Positions 1-7,103 of a stretch of DNA of 64,000 nt are shown here, one piece after another. This stretch comes from Roseiarcus sp963809245 (lineage in GTDB: Bacteria > Pseudomonadota > Alphaproteobacteria > Rhizobiales > Beijerinckiaceae): contig CAWEIU010000003.1 in assembly GCA_963809245.1 (NCBI GenBank), positions 310,001-374,000 on the forward strand, given 5' to 3'. Under the pieces are notes generated by a model that was given only the letters and a program-made list of their open reading frames with translations, did not search any database and was not told where the DNA came from. Each line of letters opens with the position of its first letter. The stretch's first letter is position 1. Position numbers and translations under genes: made by a program.

Positions 1-1230
1 AAGGCGATCGCCGGCCTTGCTCGCGAGACGCCTTCCGAAGTCGTCGCCAAGGCCTATGGCGGCGAAGCGTCGCTGTTCGGCCGCGCCTCGCTGATTCCGA
101 GCCCGTTCGATCCGCGCCTGATGTTGCGGATCGCCCCCGCGGTCGCGCGAGCGGCGATGGAGAGCGGCGTCGCGCGTCGCCCGATCGCCGATTTCGACGC
201 CTATGCGGACAAGCTCTCGCGCTTCGTCTTCCGTTCCGGCTTCATGATGAAGCCCCTGTTCGCCAAGGCGCGCGCGGCGCAAAAGCGCGTGATCTACAGC
301 GAGGGCGAGGACGAACGCGTGCTCCGCGCGGCGCAAGTCGTGTTGGAGGAAGGGCTCGCGACGCCCATCCTGATCGGCCGGCCGGAGGTGATCCGCGAAC
401 GCATTCGCCGCTACGGCCTCAGAATGACACTCGGCAAGGACTTCGAGAACGTCGATCCCGAGAGCGATCCGCGCTACCGCGACTATGTCGCGACCTATCT
501 CAAGCTCGCCGGGCGGAAAGGCGTGACTCCGGATGCGGCGCGCACGCTGGTGCGTACGAATACGACCGTCATCGGCGCATTGGCGCTGCATCGCGGCGAA
601 GCGGACGCGCTGATTTGCGGCCTCGAAGGTCGCTTCTCCCAGCGCCTGAAGCACATCAAGGACATCGTCGGCCTCGCGCCGGGCGCCAAGGACTTGGCGG
701 CGATCTCGCTGGTGATTGCGCAGAGCCGGTCGATCTTTCTCGCCGATACGCACGTGCGCTACGACCCGACGGCGGAAGAAATCGCCGATCTCGCCTTCGC
801 CTGCGCGGATCACGTGCGCCGCTTCGGCGTGACCCCGAAGATCGCGCTCGTCTCGCATTCGGATTTCGGCTCGGCCGATACGCCCTCCGCGATCAAGATG
901 CGCGCGGCGCTGGCGCAGGTGCTCACGCGTAAGCCCGACTTCGAGATCGACGGCGAAATGCAGGCCGACACCGCCCTGTCGCTGATTGCGCGCGCGCGCG
1001 TCACCGCCGACTGCCGCCTGTCGGGGGAAGCCAACGTGCTGATCTTCCCCAATCTCGACGCGGGCAACACGGCGCTGCAAATGACCCGCATCACCGCGGA
1101 CGCGCTGCCGGTGGGGCCAATTCTCGTCGGCCCGGCGAAGCCGGCGCACATCCTCACCCCCTCGGTGACGGCGCGCGGCATCGTCAACATGACGGCGATC
1201 GCCGCCGCGGAAGCCTCGCCGGACCGCTGA
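1..1230 (+). CDS. maeB: NADP-type malic enzyme, C-terminal part (5' truncated)
   Basis: This is the 3' part of a MaeB-class malic enzyme, which oxidatively decarboxylates malate to pyruvate in the cytoplasm. The frame is open from base 1, so the N-terminal malic domain lies outside the window. The first visible residues (AGLARETPSEVVAKAYGG, then LIPSPFDPRL) match the end of the malic NAD-binding region. From about visible residue 83 a phosphotransacetylase-like domain follows, beginning KRVIYSEGEDERVLRA and running to the stop. In characterised MaeB proteins this domain is regulatory and binds acetyl-CoA; that is family knowledge and is not visible here. The gene converges with mntH 60 bases downstream. 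I am confident of the family; only the length of the missing part is unknown. Confidence 0.92.
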   Translation, partial: KAIAGLARETPSEVVAKAYGGEASLFGRASLIPSPFDPRLMLRIAPAVARAAMESGVARRPIADFDAYADKLSRFVFRSGFMMKPLFAKARAAQKRVIYSEGEDERVLRAAQVVLEEGLATPILIGRPEVIRERIRRYGLRMTLGKDFENVDPESDPRYRDYVATYLKLAGRKGVTPDAARTLVRTNTTVIGALALHRGEADALICGLEGRFSQRLKHIKDIVGLAPGAKDLAAISLVIAQSRSIFLADTHVRYDPTAEEIADLAFACADHVRRFGVTPKIALVSHSDFGSADTPSAIKMRAALAQVLTRKPDFEIDGEMQADTALSLIARARVTADCRLSGEANVLIFPNLDAGNTALQMTRITADALPVGPILVGPAKPAHILTPSVTARGIVNMTAIAAAEASPDR

Positions 1231-1290
1231 GCGGCGCCCAGCAGGCACAGCAATCGTCCGCGGCTGCTCGATGCAGCGGCGGATGAGCGT

Positions 1291-2598
1291 TCAGTTCGAC
1301 GGCAGGCCGGGAATATTCACTCCCAATGTCTGCAGCAGCAGGACGGCGTTCAGGATGATGACGAACGCCGACCCGATGATCGCCAGCGCGCCGATCAGCC
1401 GGCTGTTGACGAATGGCCCCATGATGTCGGCGCGCCGGGTGAACAGGACCAGCGCGATCATCGGCGCCGGCAGCGCGATGCTGAGCACGACCTGGCTGAG
1501 GACGAGCGCCTTCGTCGCGTCGACGCCGAGGGCGACGACGACGAAGGCGGGAACCATGGTCGCTAGGCGCCGCACCCAGAGCGGAATGCGGAATCCGACG
1601 AAGCCCTGCATGATGACTTGGCCGGCCATCGTGCCGACGGCTGAACTCGAGATGCCGGAGGCGAGCAGCGAAGCCAGGAAGACGAAGGCCGCGCCGGCGC
1701 CGAGCAGCGGCGTCAGGGTGTGATAGGCGGTCTCGATCTCAGCGACATCGCTGTGGCCCGCATGGAAGGCGCTAGAGGCCATCGCCACCATCGCCATGTT
1801 GACGAGCCCAGCAAAGGCGAGCGCGATGATCACCTCGCGGTTGGAGAAGCGCAGCAGCTTGCGGCGCTCGACGTCGTTTCGCGCCGGCGCCCGGCGCTGG
1901 GTGAGCCCGGAATGCAGATAGATCGCATGAGGCATCACCGTCGCGCCGACGATGCCGACCGAGATCGTGAGCGCCGCGGCGTCGGGGATTTGCGGCAACA
2001 CCGAGTGCAAGCCGGCTGAAGCCCAATCGACCGGAGCGATGAACATTTCGACGACGTAGCAGAGGCCGATCACCGAGACCAAACCGCCGATGATCAGCTC
2101 CATCGGGCGAAACCCACGCCCGCCGATGATCAGTACGGCGTAGGTGACGATCCCCGTGACGATCATGCCGACGAGAAGCGGCAGATGGAACAGGATCGAC
2201 AAGCCGATCGCGCCGCCGAGGAACTCCGCCAGATCCGTCGCCATCGCGGCGATCTCGCTGACGATCCACATGGCGATCACCACCGGCGGCGAGAAGCGCT
2301 CGCGGCACACCTCAGCCAGATTGCTTCCCGTCACGATGCCGAGCTTGGCGGACAACGCCTGGAACAGCATCGCGATTACGTTCGCCAACAGCACGACCCA
2401 AAGCAATGTGTAGCCGTATTGCGCGCCGGCCTGAATGTTGGTCGCGAAATTGCCGGGATCCATATAGGCGATCGACGCAATTACGGCCGGCCCAGCGAAC
2501 AGCGCCGCGGCCCGCAGGCCATGTCTGCGCCCGTCGAGAACCTCGCGAATCGCGAGCGTGGTGCGGTCGCTCATCGAGTGCGGAACTGCTGTGCTCAT
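1291..2598 (-). CDS. mntH: Nramp-family Mn2+/Fe2+ transporter
   Basis: This inner-membrane, proton-coupled divalent metal importer is an MntH-type Nramp protein of 435 residues with about eleven hydrophobic segments. The TM1 metal-binding motif DPGNFATN is at residues 47-54, and the TM6 motif MPHAIYLHS is also present, so both helices that hold the metal look intact. I chose the ATG at 2598 because AAGGAA lies about 9 bases upstream of it. A longer start at 2619 (MQKERPV) is open but has a poorer ribosome site and would leave only 7 bases to the MntR-like palindrome at 2627-2646. With the 2598 start the palindrome sits where a promoter would be. The gene stands alone and is convergent with maeB. 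Confidence 0.93.
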   Translation of the reverse strand: MSTAVPHSMSDRTTLAIREVLDGRRHGLRAAALFAGPAVIASIAYMDPGNFATNIQAGAQYGYTLLWVVLLANVIAMLFQALSAKLGIVTGSNLAEVCRERFSPPVVIAMWIVSEIAAMATDLAEFLGGAIGLSILFHLPLLVGMIVTGIVTYAVLIIGGRGFRPMELIIGGLVSVIGLCYVVEMFIAPVDWASAGLHSVLPQIPDAAALTISVGIVGATVMPHAIYLHSGLTQRRAPARNDVERRKLLRFSNREVIIALAFAGLVNMAMVAMASSAFHAGHSDVAEIETAYHTLTPLLGAGAAFVFLASLLASGISSSAVGTMAGQVIMQGFVGFRIPLWVRRLATMVPAFVVVALGVDATKALVLSQVVLSIALPAPMIALVLFTRRADIMGPFVNSRLIGALAIIGSAFVIILNAVLLLQTLGVNIPGLPSN

Positions 2599-3217
2599 GA
2601 CGGGTCGTTCCTTCTGCATCCCCTAGAATGTAGCCTCAGCTACATTTCCGTCAATGGCCTTCATTCCGCCGCATGCCGAGGCCGAGCGGCGCGCGAGCGC
2701 CGCTTCGACAGCCTGCCGGGCGCTAAAGATTTGATTTGACAGCTCGCTCCTTGGAGTCGACTCTCGTTCCTGCAAAGTTCGAGGCGCGCAAGCCTCACGA
2801 ACTTGTCAAATGGCCAGCCGCTGAAGTGCGCCTGGCGGAAAGCACGGGGTTAGCCATGACTCCGCCGGAGAACGTAATCTGATCTCGGCGTCGTCGGGAT
2901 CGCAGCGCCAAAGCCGCCTTATATGCCAAGGGGGAACGGCGCTTTTGAAAATATGACTGTGAACCGTCGGCCGCCGACGCGAAGGCCAAGCGCCGAACGC
3001 CGTCATTGACCTGCAGCATCCCAGATCGTTTCGCACAGGCGAAACAGGGCCCCGCTCCGCTGAATGCGACGGGGCCCATCTCGTGTGGCGTTCGTTCATA
3101 GTTCGGCAACGAAGCTGTGCGGGATACCATTACCTCCATTGCTAATTTCGTTCCGCTGGGCGAGAACCTGCGCGCGATTCCAGGATTGGGGCGGGAATCG
3201 ATGGCGGGGTTCAAATC
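2599..3217. other. 619-base intergenic region with tandem stem-loops
   Basis: I see no convincing gene in this gap between mntH and the next rightward gene. It holds the MntR-like palindrome (2627-2646) and then three hairpins within 115 bases. These are CGTCGGC/GCCGACG at 2965-2979, GTTTCGC/GCGAAAC with a 4-base loop at 3028-3045, and GGGCCCCG/CGGGGCCC at 3047-3077. None is followed by a U-tract, so they are not typical terminators. They could form a leader or a small RNA for the 3218 gene. The open frames here lack good ribosome sites and family resemblance. Confidence 0.5.
2627..2646 (-). promoter_or_regulatory. MntR-like operator upstream of mntH
   Basis: The 20 bases AATGTAGCCTCAGCTACATT form a perfect inverted repeat with 8-bp arms and a 4-base centre. 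The shape matches the enterobacterial MntR box (AAnnTAGCnnnnGCTAnnTT). It lies 29-48 bases upstream of the chosen mntH start, a position suited to repression by manganese-loaded MntR. The match is to a remembered consensus, and no MntR gene lies in the window. Confidence 0.7.
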
Positions 3218-4486
3218 ATGCGCAGCCGTTCCGACCGCGCGTTGCGCGGCTCTATCGGCCTGATTGCGTTTGCGGTTGCAGCGCCGTTGTTCGGCGCGCC
3301 GACCGCTTTGGCGTGGCCTGCCGGGGCCAGCAGCGACGTCGCGATCGAGAATTTCACCGTCAAGTCCAAGGACGGCGACACCGTCTTGATCCCGCACGCC
3401 GACTTCGCCAACACCAACCTCAGCAAGGACGAGATCGCCGCACTGCTGAATCCGGACACGCCGGAGGCCGACAAGCGCGCCCTCGTCACGAAGCTCAAAG
3501 CCGACAAGATCGCAGCGCCTTCGGTCGAGATCGACGCGAAGGACGGCGCGAAGATCAAGGTGCACGACTTCCTGGCCTCAGACGTCGATGGCGGGCGCGT
3601 CGGCAAATTCGGATTTTCCAGCATCGAGAGCTCGCCCACGAGCGCGAGTTCACCGGTCTCCTTCAAATCCGGCTCGCTGCAGGTCGAAGGTCTCGACGTG
3701 GCGGATGTGCTGAAGGCGGTCGACGGATCCGACGCCGGCGGCCAAAGCGGTCGCCTCGAACATCTGACATGGAATGCGATCGACGTCGTCGCGCCGGATT
3801 CGCAGAAAGCGGAAAGCAAACCCGTCCACATCGCGCTCGGCGCGCTCGAGGTGCGTGGCAGCTATACGGGCGACGTTCTGAAGGAAGGCTCGACGACGCT
3901 CTCCGGCGTCGTGATCGAGCCCGCCCCAGATTCCGACGAGGGCAAGAGCCTCGCCAATCTCGGCTATTCCAAGGTCGAACTCGCGGTGTCCGTCAGCGCG
4001 AACTACAAAGCTGAGGCGAAGACCCTCACGATCGACAATTTCACTGTCGATGGCGTCCAGATGGGCTCAGTCGCCCTGAAGGCCAATTTCAGCGACGTCC
4101 CGGTTGAGATCTTGACGGGTGACGAGCAAGTGCGCCTCCAGGCCCTCATCGAGTGCGGCGTGGCGTCGCTCGAACTGCGCGTCGTCAATGCGGGGCTGTT
4201 CGAAAAGACGCTGGCGCTCGCCGCCAAACAACAGGGCTCGACGCCCGACGCGCTCAAGCAGCAATGGTCCGCCGTGATCGGCCAGATGGCGCCCTTGTTT
4301 CTCGGAGGATCGCCTTCGGCGCTCCAGGCCGCCGCCGAGACGCAGAAGTTCATCGCCTCGCCGCACAATCTGACGATCGCGCTGAAGGCCAAGGATGGCC
4401 CTCTCAAGGCGAACGACTTCATGGCGATCAGCGACCCCGCCGCCTTCCTCGGCAAGCTCGACATCTCCGCAGCGGCGAACCAATAA
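3218..4486 (+). CDS. secreted protein of unknown function
   Basis: I do not recognise this 422-residue protein. It has a clear signal peptide: basic residues RSRSDRALR, a hydrophobic stretch to about residue 28, and an ALA-W junction near residue 32, so it is probably periplasmic. The rest is soluble, acidic and alternating in a way that suggests beta structure. The pattern I(E/D)NFTV occurs twice, at about residues 43 and 272, hinting at two related domains. It is the first of three same-strand genes (next at 4538 and 5059, gaps of 51 and 26 bases), so it is probably co-transcribed with a second secreted unknown and an AIM24-family protein. Coding support comes from its length, signal peptide and spacing. 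Confidence 0.75.
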   Translation: MRSRSDRALRGSIGLIAFAVAAPLFGAPTALAWPAGASSDVAIENFTVKSKDGDTVLIPHADFANTNLSKDEIAALLNPDTPEADKRALVTKLKADKIAAPSVEIDAKDGAKIKVHDFLASDVDGGRVGKFGFSSIESSPTSASSPVSFKSGSLQVEGLDVADVLKAVDGSDAGGQSGRLEHLTWNAIDVVAPDSQKAESKPVHIALGALEVRGSYTGDVLKEGSTTLSGVVIEPAPDSDEGKSLANLGYSKVELAVSVSANYKAEAKTLTIDNFTVDGVQMGSVALKANFSDVPVEILTGDEQVRLQALIECGVASLELRVVNAGLFEKTLALAAKQQGSTPDALKQQWSAVIGQMAPLFLGGSPSALQAAAETQKFIASPHNLTIALKAKDGPLKANDFMAISDPAAFLGKLDISAAANQ

Positions 4487-4537
4487 GCCACGCGCCGCCG
4501 CTGCAATATTCGCCACTCCCAATCTTGGAGCTCTTTG

Positions 4538-5032
4538 ATGCGATCCGTTGTTTTCGCCGCGTTCGCCCTCGGCCTCTGCGCGTCGGCGGCCAGCGCCGCG
4601 ACCTTTCCGGTTCCCGACGAGAATCCGATCGCCACGGTCAGCATTCCCGACGCCTGGGAGCCGAAGACTTACGACGGTGGCGTCGAGGCCACCTCGAAAG
4701 ACGGCGCAGTCTACATCGCCGTCGAGCAGGTCAAAGCGGAAGACATCAAATCCGCTATCGAGGAGGGGATCAAATTCTTCGTCAAGAGCGGCGTCGACAT
4801 TAACGTCGACTCGCAAAAGCAAACCGAGACCAAGATCAATGGTCTGAACGCGTTCGATCTGTCGTTCAGCGGCAAGGACAAGGATGGCCCGACCAACGTC
4901 AGCCTCACGCTGGTGAAGACCAACGCCGCCGGCAAGGTCCTGATGCTCTACTACTGGGGCTCCGCCGACGGCGAAAAGGACAATGCGAGCGAGCTGCAAA
5001 AAATCTCCGACAGCATCCAGGCTACGAAATAG
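4538..5032 (+). CDS. small secreted protein of unknown function
   Basis: This 164-residue protein has a signal peptide (MRSVVFAAFALGLCASAASA, with predicted cleavage after residue 20). The mature part is a compact alpha/beta domain with segments such as ISIPDAWEPK-like strands and LTLVKTNAAGKVLMLYYWG. I chose the ATG at 4538 because TTGGAG lies 7 bases upstream; a TTG three bases earlier is less likely. The mature sequence loosely resembles small periplasmic proteins with a PsbP/Mog1-like fold, but I cannot assign a family. It lies between the secreted protein at 3218 and the AIM24-family gene and is probably in the same transcript. Confidence 0.75.
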   Translation: MRSVVFAAFALGLCASAASAATFPVPDENPIATVSIPDAWEPKTYDGGVEATSKDGAVYIAVEQVKAEDIKSAIEEGIKFFVKSGVDINVDSQKQTETKINGLNAFDLSFSGKDKDGPTNVSLTLVKTNAAGKVLMLYYWGSADGEKDNASELQKISDSIQATK

Positions 5033-5058
5033 CCGGCGGCCCGGCGAAGGAGGCTCTC

Positions 5059-5850
5059 ATGCGATATGAGATTTCCGGCTCGATCATGCAGACGGTGGCG
5101 ATCGACCTCGATCCCGGCGAGACCGTCTACAGCCAGACCAACACGATGGCCTGGATGAACGACGCCGTAACGATGGATACGCACACTGGCGGGGGCTTCC
5201 TCGCCGGCCTCAAGCGCACGTTCGGCGGCGGCTCGTTCTTCGTCACCGACTTCACCGGCAATGGCGCCGGCCATGTCGCCTTCGCGCCGCGCTTTCCCGG
5301 CACGATCTTCCCGGCCTTGCTGCAGCCGGGACAGTCGCTCATCTGCCGCAAGGAGACGTTTCTCGTCGCGCAGAAGTCGGTGACTTTCGAGGTCGCCTGG
5401 CAAAAGCGCATCGGCGCCGGATTCTTCGGCGGCGATGGGTTCCTTCTCCAAAAGGTGACGGGACCCGGCATCGTATGGCTCGACCTCTCCGGCGAAGTGG
5501 TCGAGCGCGACCTCGCGCCGGGCGAGCGCCTGCTCGTCCATGCCGGCCATGTCGGCGTTTTCGAGCCCAGCGTCGGCTTCGACATTCAGATGGTGCGCGG
5601 GTTCAAGAACGTGCTGTTCGGCGGCGAGGGCCTGTTCCTCGCCACCCTGACCGGCCCCGGCCACGTCTGGCTGCAGAGCATGCCGATCCTCAATCTCGCC
5701 GAAGAAATCGGCCGCTATTTGCCGCGGGGCGGCTCCGACACGGGCGCCAGTTCAACCGCCGGCGGCGTCGCCGCGGGCGCTGCGCTGGGCGCCGCCGGCA
5801 GCCTCCTCGGCAGCCTTTTCAGCGGAAGCAACAGCGACGACCGGAGCTAG
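5059..5850 (+). CDS. AIM24 (DUF124, TIGR00266) family protein
   Basis: This 263-residue protein has the glycine-rich double-stranded beta-helix pattern of the AIM24 family (MRYEISGSIMQTVAIDLDPGE near the start, then GGGFLAGLKRTFGGGSFFVTDF and WQKRIGAGFFGGDGFLLQKVTG). Fungal AIM24 is a mitochondrial protein and the bacterial members have no settled role, so none is proposed here. It has no signal peptide. After about residue 225 there is an Ala/Gly/Ser-rich tail (TGASSTAGGVAAGAALGAAG) that may be a flexible or membrane-associating segment. AAGGAGG lies just upstream of the ATG. It ends the three-gene run begun at 3218, and a palindrome at 5858-5873 follows its stop. Confidence 0.85.
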   Translation: MRYEISGSIMQTVAIDLDPGETVYSQTNTMAWMNDAVTMDTHTGGGFLAGLKRTFGGGSFFVTDFTGNGAGHVAFAPRFPGTIFPALLQPGQSLICRKETFLVAQKSVTFEVAWQKRIGAGFFGGDGFLLQKVTGPGIVWLDLSGEVVERDLAPGERLLVHAGHVGVFEPSVGFDIQMVRGFKNVLFGGEGLFLATLTGPGHVWLQSMPILNLAEEIGRYLPRGGSDTGASSTAGGVAAGAALGAAGSLLGSLFSGSNSDDRS

Positions 5851-5857
5851 ATTGGAA

Positions 5858-5873
5858 CTCCCGCTCGCGGGAG
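5858..5873. repeat. CTCCCGC/GCGGGAG hairpin, REP-like
   Basis: The palindrome CTCCCGC-TC-GCGGGAG begins 8 bases after the stop at 5850. The same core recurs at 49398-49414, also right after a stop codon. The shared core suggests a repeated extragenic palindrome family that may act as a transcript end. Confidence 0.55.
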
Positions 5874-5889
5874 AGGGTTCCTCGCCGTC

Positions 5890-6450
5890 TCAGGCTGCGA
5901 CTCGGAGCACTCGTCCCTCGAGCCCAGGCTTGGCGGGCCGATGGAGGGCGATGAACGAGGCAGGCTGGTTGGCGGCGCGTCCGGTTTCGATGATCGCCGC
6001 CTTCAGGCTCTCGAGCGCATCTTTCAGCGCGGCGACGTCGCGATCGAGGGCCATCACGAGGTCGTCGTGCGACGCGGTCACTGAGGCCGCTTCCCAACGC
6101 CTCAACGCCCCATGCGCGGTTGTGACGGCGGCGATCGTGCGCGCCAAAGCCGGGGCCAGTGAAGGGAAGTAGAATCCGACCAACATCTTTGCGTTCACCA
6201 ATGTCGCGCCGGCCCTCTCCAGAGCCTCGTCGCCTGAGCCAAGGCCGCTGCGGGTCGCGCCGATCAGCGAGTAGCGAGCGCCGAAGTAGCGAGACAATTC
6301 GCGGTCGATTGATTCCGCATGACAGTAAAGCTCTTCGGCCTTATTGCCGACAAAGCGCTTTCTATCCTTGGATTCGTTCACTTTATAACTCACCAGCCCG
6401 GACGTGACGGCGCTGATGACGATCGTGATGAACATCAATGCCAGTTCCAC
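5890..6450 (-). CDS. membrane-anchored protein of unknown function
   Basis: This protein of about 186 residues has one N-terminal membrane helix (VELALMFITIVISAVTSGLVSYKV) and then a helical soluble domain rich in Ala, Leu and charged residues. It could form a coiled coil, for example around ALDRDVAALKDALESLKAAI. The frame is open to a TTG at 6465, but the GTG at 6450 has GGAG 7 bases upstream and still keeps the whole helix, so I prefer it. I do not recognise a family. The gene is isolated, between an AIM24-family gene and an AT-rich upstream stretch that contains a TTAA-N7-TTAA element. Confidence 0.65.
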   Translation of the reverse strand: MELALMFITIVISAVTSGLVSYKVNESKDRKRFVGNKAEELYCHAESIDRELSRYFGARYSLIGATRSGLGSGDEALERAGATLVNAKMLVGFYFPSLAPALARTIAAVTTAHGALRRWEAASVTASHDDLVMALDRDVAALKDALESLKAAIIETGRAANQPASFIALHRPAKPGLEGRVLRVAA

Positions 6451-7103
6451 CGCACGTCTCCACAATTAGGCCGGCCTCGGCGCACGGATAGGTTGCGTTG
6501 AACCGCTTAATTTTGTTATAATTTAATCTTAAATAATAGTTAAGCTATGCAATATCAACATTTTCGACAAGAAGAACAACTACGCGGAGGTCAGGCCGCG
6601 GGTTGTGCAAGCCGCCAGCCACGTCGCCTGGCGCCCGACCCGTCGCTCGGCGCGGCGACCGCTTCAGACTCGGGCGAGGCAAATATCTAGCGATTTCAAA
6701 TTCATGCGCTTGCGGGCGCCACGCCGCCGACCTTGCTCATAGAACCGCGCGGAAGTGAGGGCTTTTCAAACGGCGCGAAATCGCCTAGCTTTCACGTGGG
6801 TTGGCCCGTGCTTCGCCAGGCGAACAGATCACAGCCAATCACGCACGTTCTCGATTTTGTGTGCAGCGCAACAATTGCAGACTCATGTATTCGCGTCCAT
6901 CTTACCGCGAACGGCGTTTTGCCGTCGGTCGATAAGGCTGGAGCGACATGGGTTTGGGTCAAATCCCTTGTGTGGGATTCGATAACTCGACGCCGCTGGG
7001 GGTGGCGTCGCAGGGCCATGTTGCAGCGCAATCTGTCGCCCCCTGGGGGCGGTATGGGCGCCCCGGCGCGTCCCCTTCCGTGACATTTTAGAGATCGACC
7101 AAA
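6451..7103. other. intergenic region before the RND operon
   Basis: I find no gene supported here. The left end is a strikingly AT-rich island (6506-6566) in an otherwise GC-rich window; it contains TATAAT-like strings and the TTAA-N7-TTAA element. The right half is GC-rich. It holds an ATCCC/GGGAT hairpin near 6973-6988 and a strong CGCCCCC/GGGGGCG hairpin at 7037-7051, about 53 bases before the RND permease start. Short open frames in this stretch have no ribosome sites or recognisable products. No copy of the TetR palindrome found at 12189-12206 is visible here. Confidence 0.5.
6529..6543 (-). promoter_or_regulatory. CtrA-like TTAA-N7-TTAA site
   Basis: The sequence TTAA-ATAATAG-TTAA matches the core spacing of the alphaproteobacterial CtrA binding site. 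It lies about 80 bases upstream of the gene at 5890-6450. It sits inside an AT-rich island (about 6506-6566), which raises the chance of a random match, so I treat it as a candidate only. Confidence 0.4.

Noticed and set aside
3207..3216. tRNA-like GGTTCAAATC string
   Set aside because: The flanking bases cannot form the T-stem or an acceptor stem, so it is not a tRNA gene.
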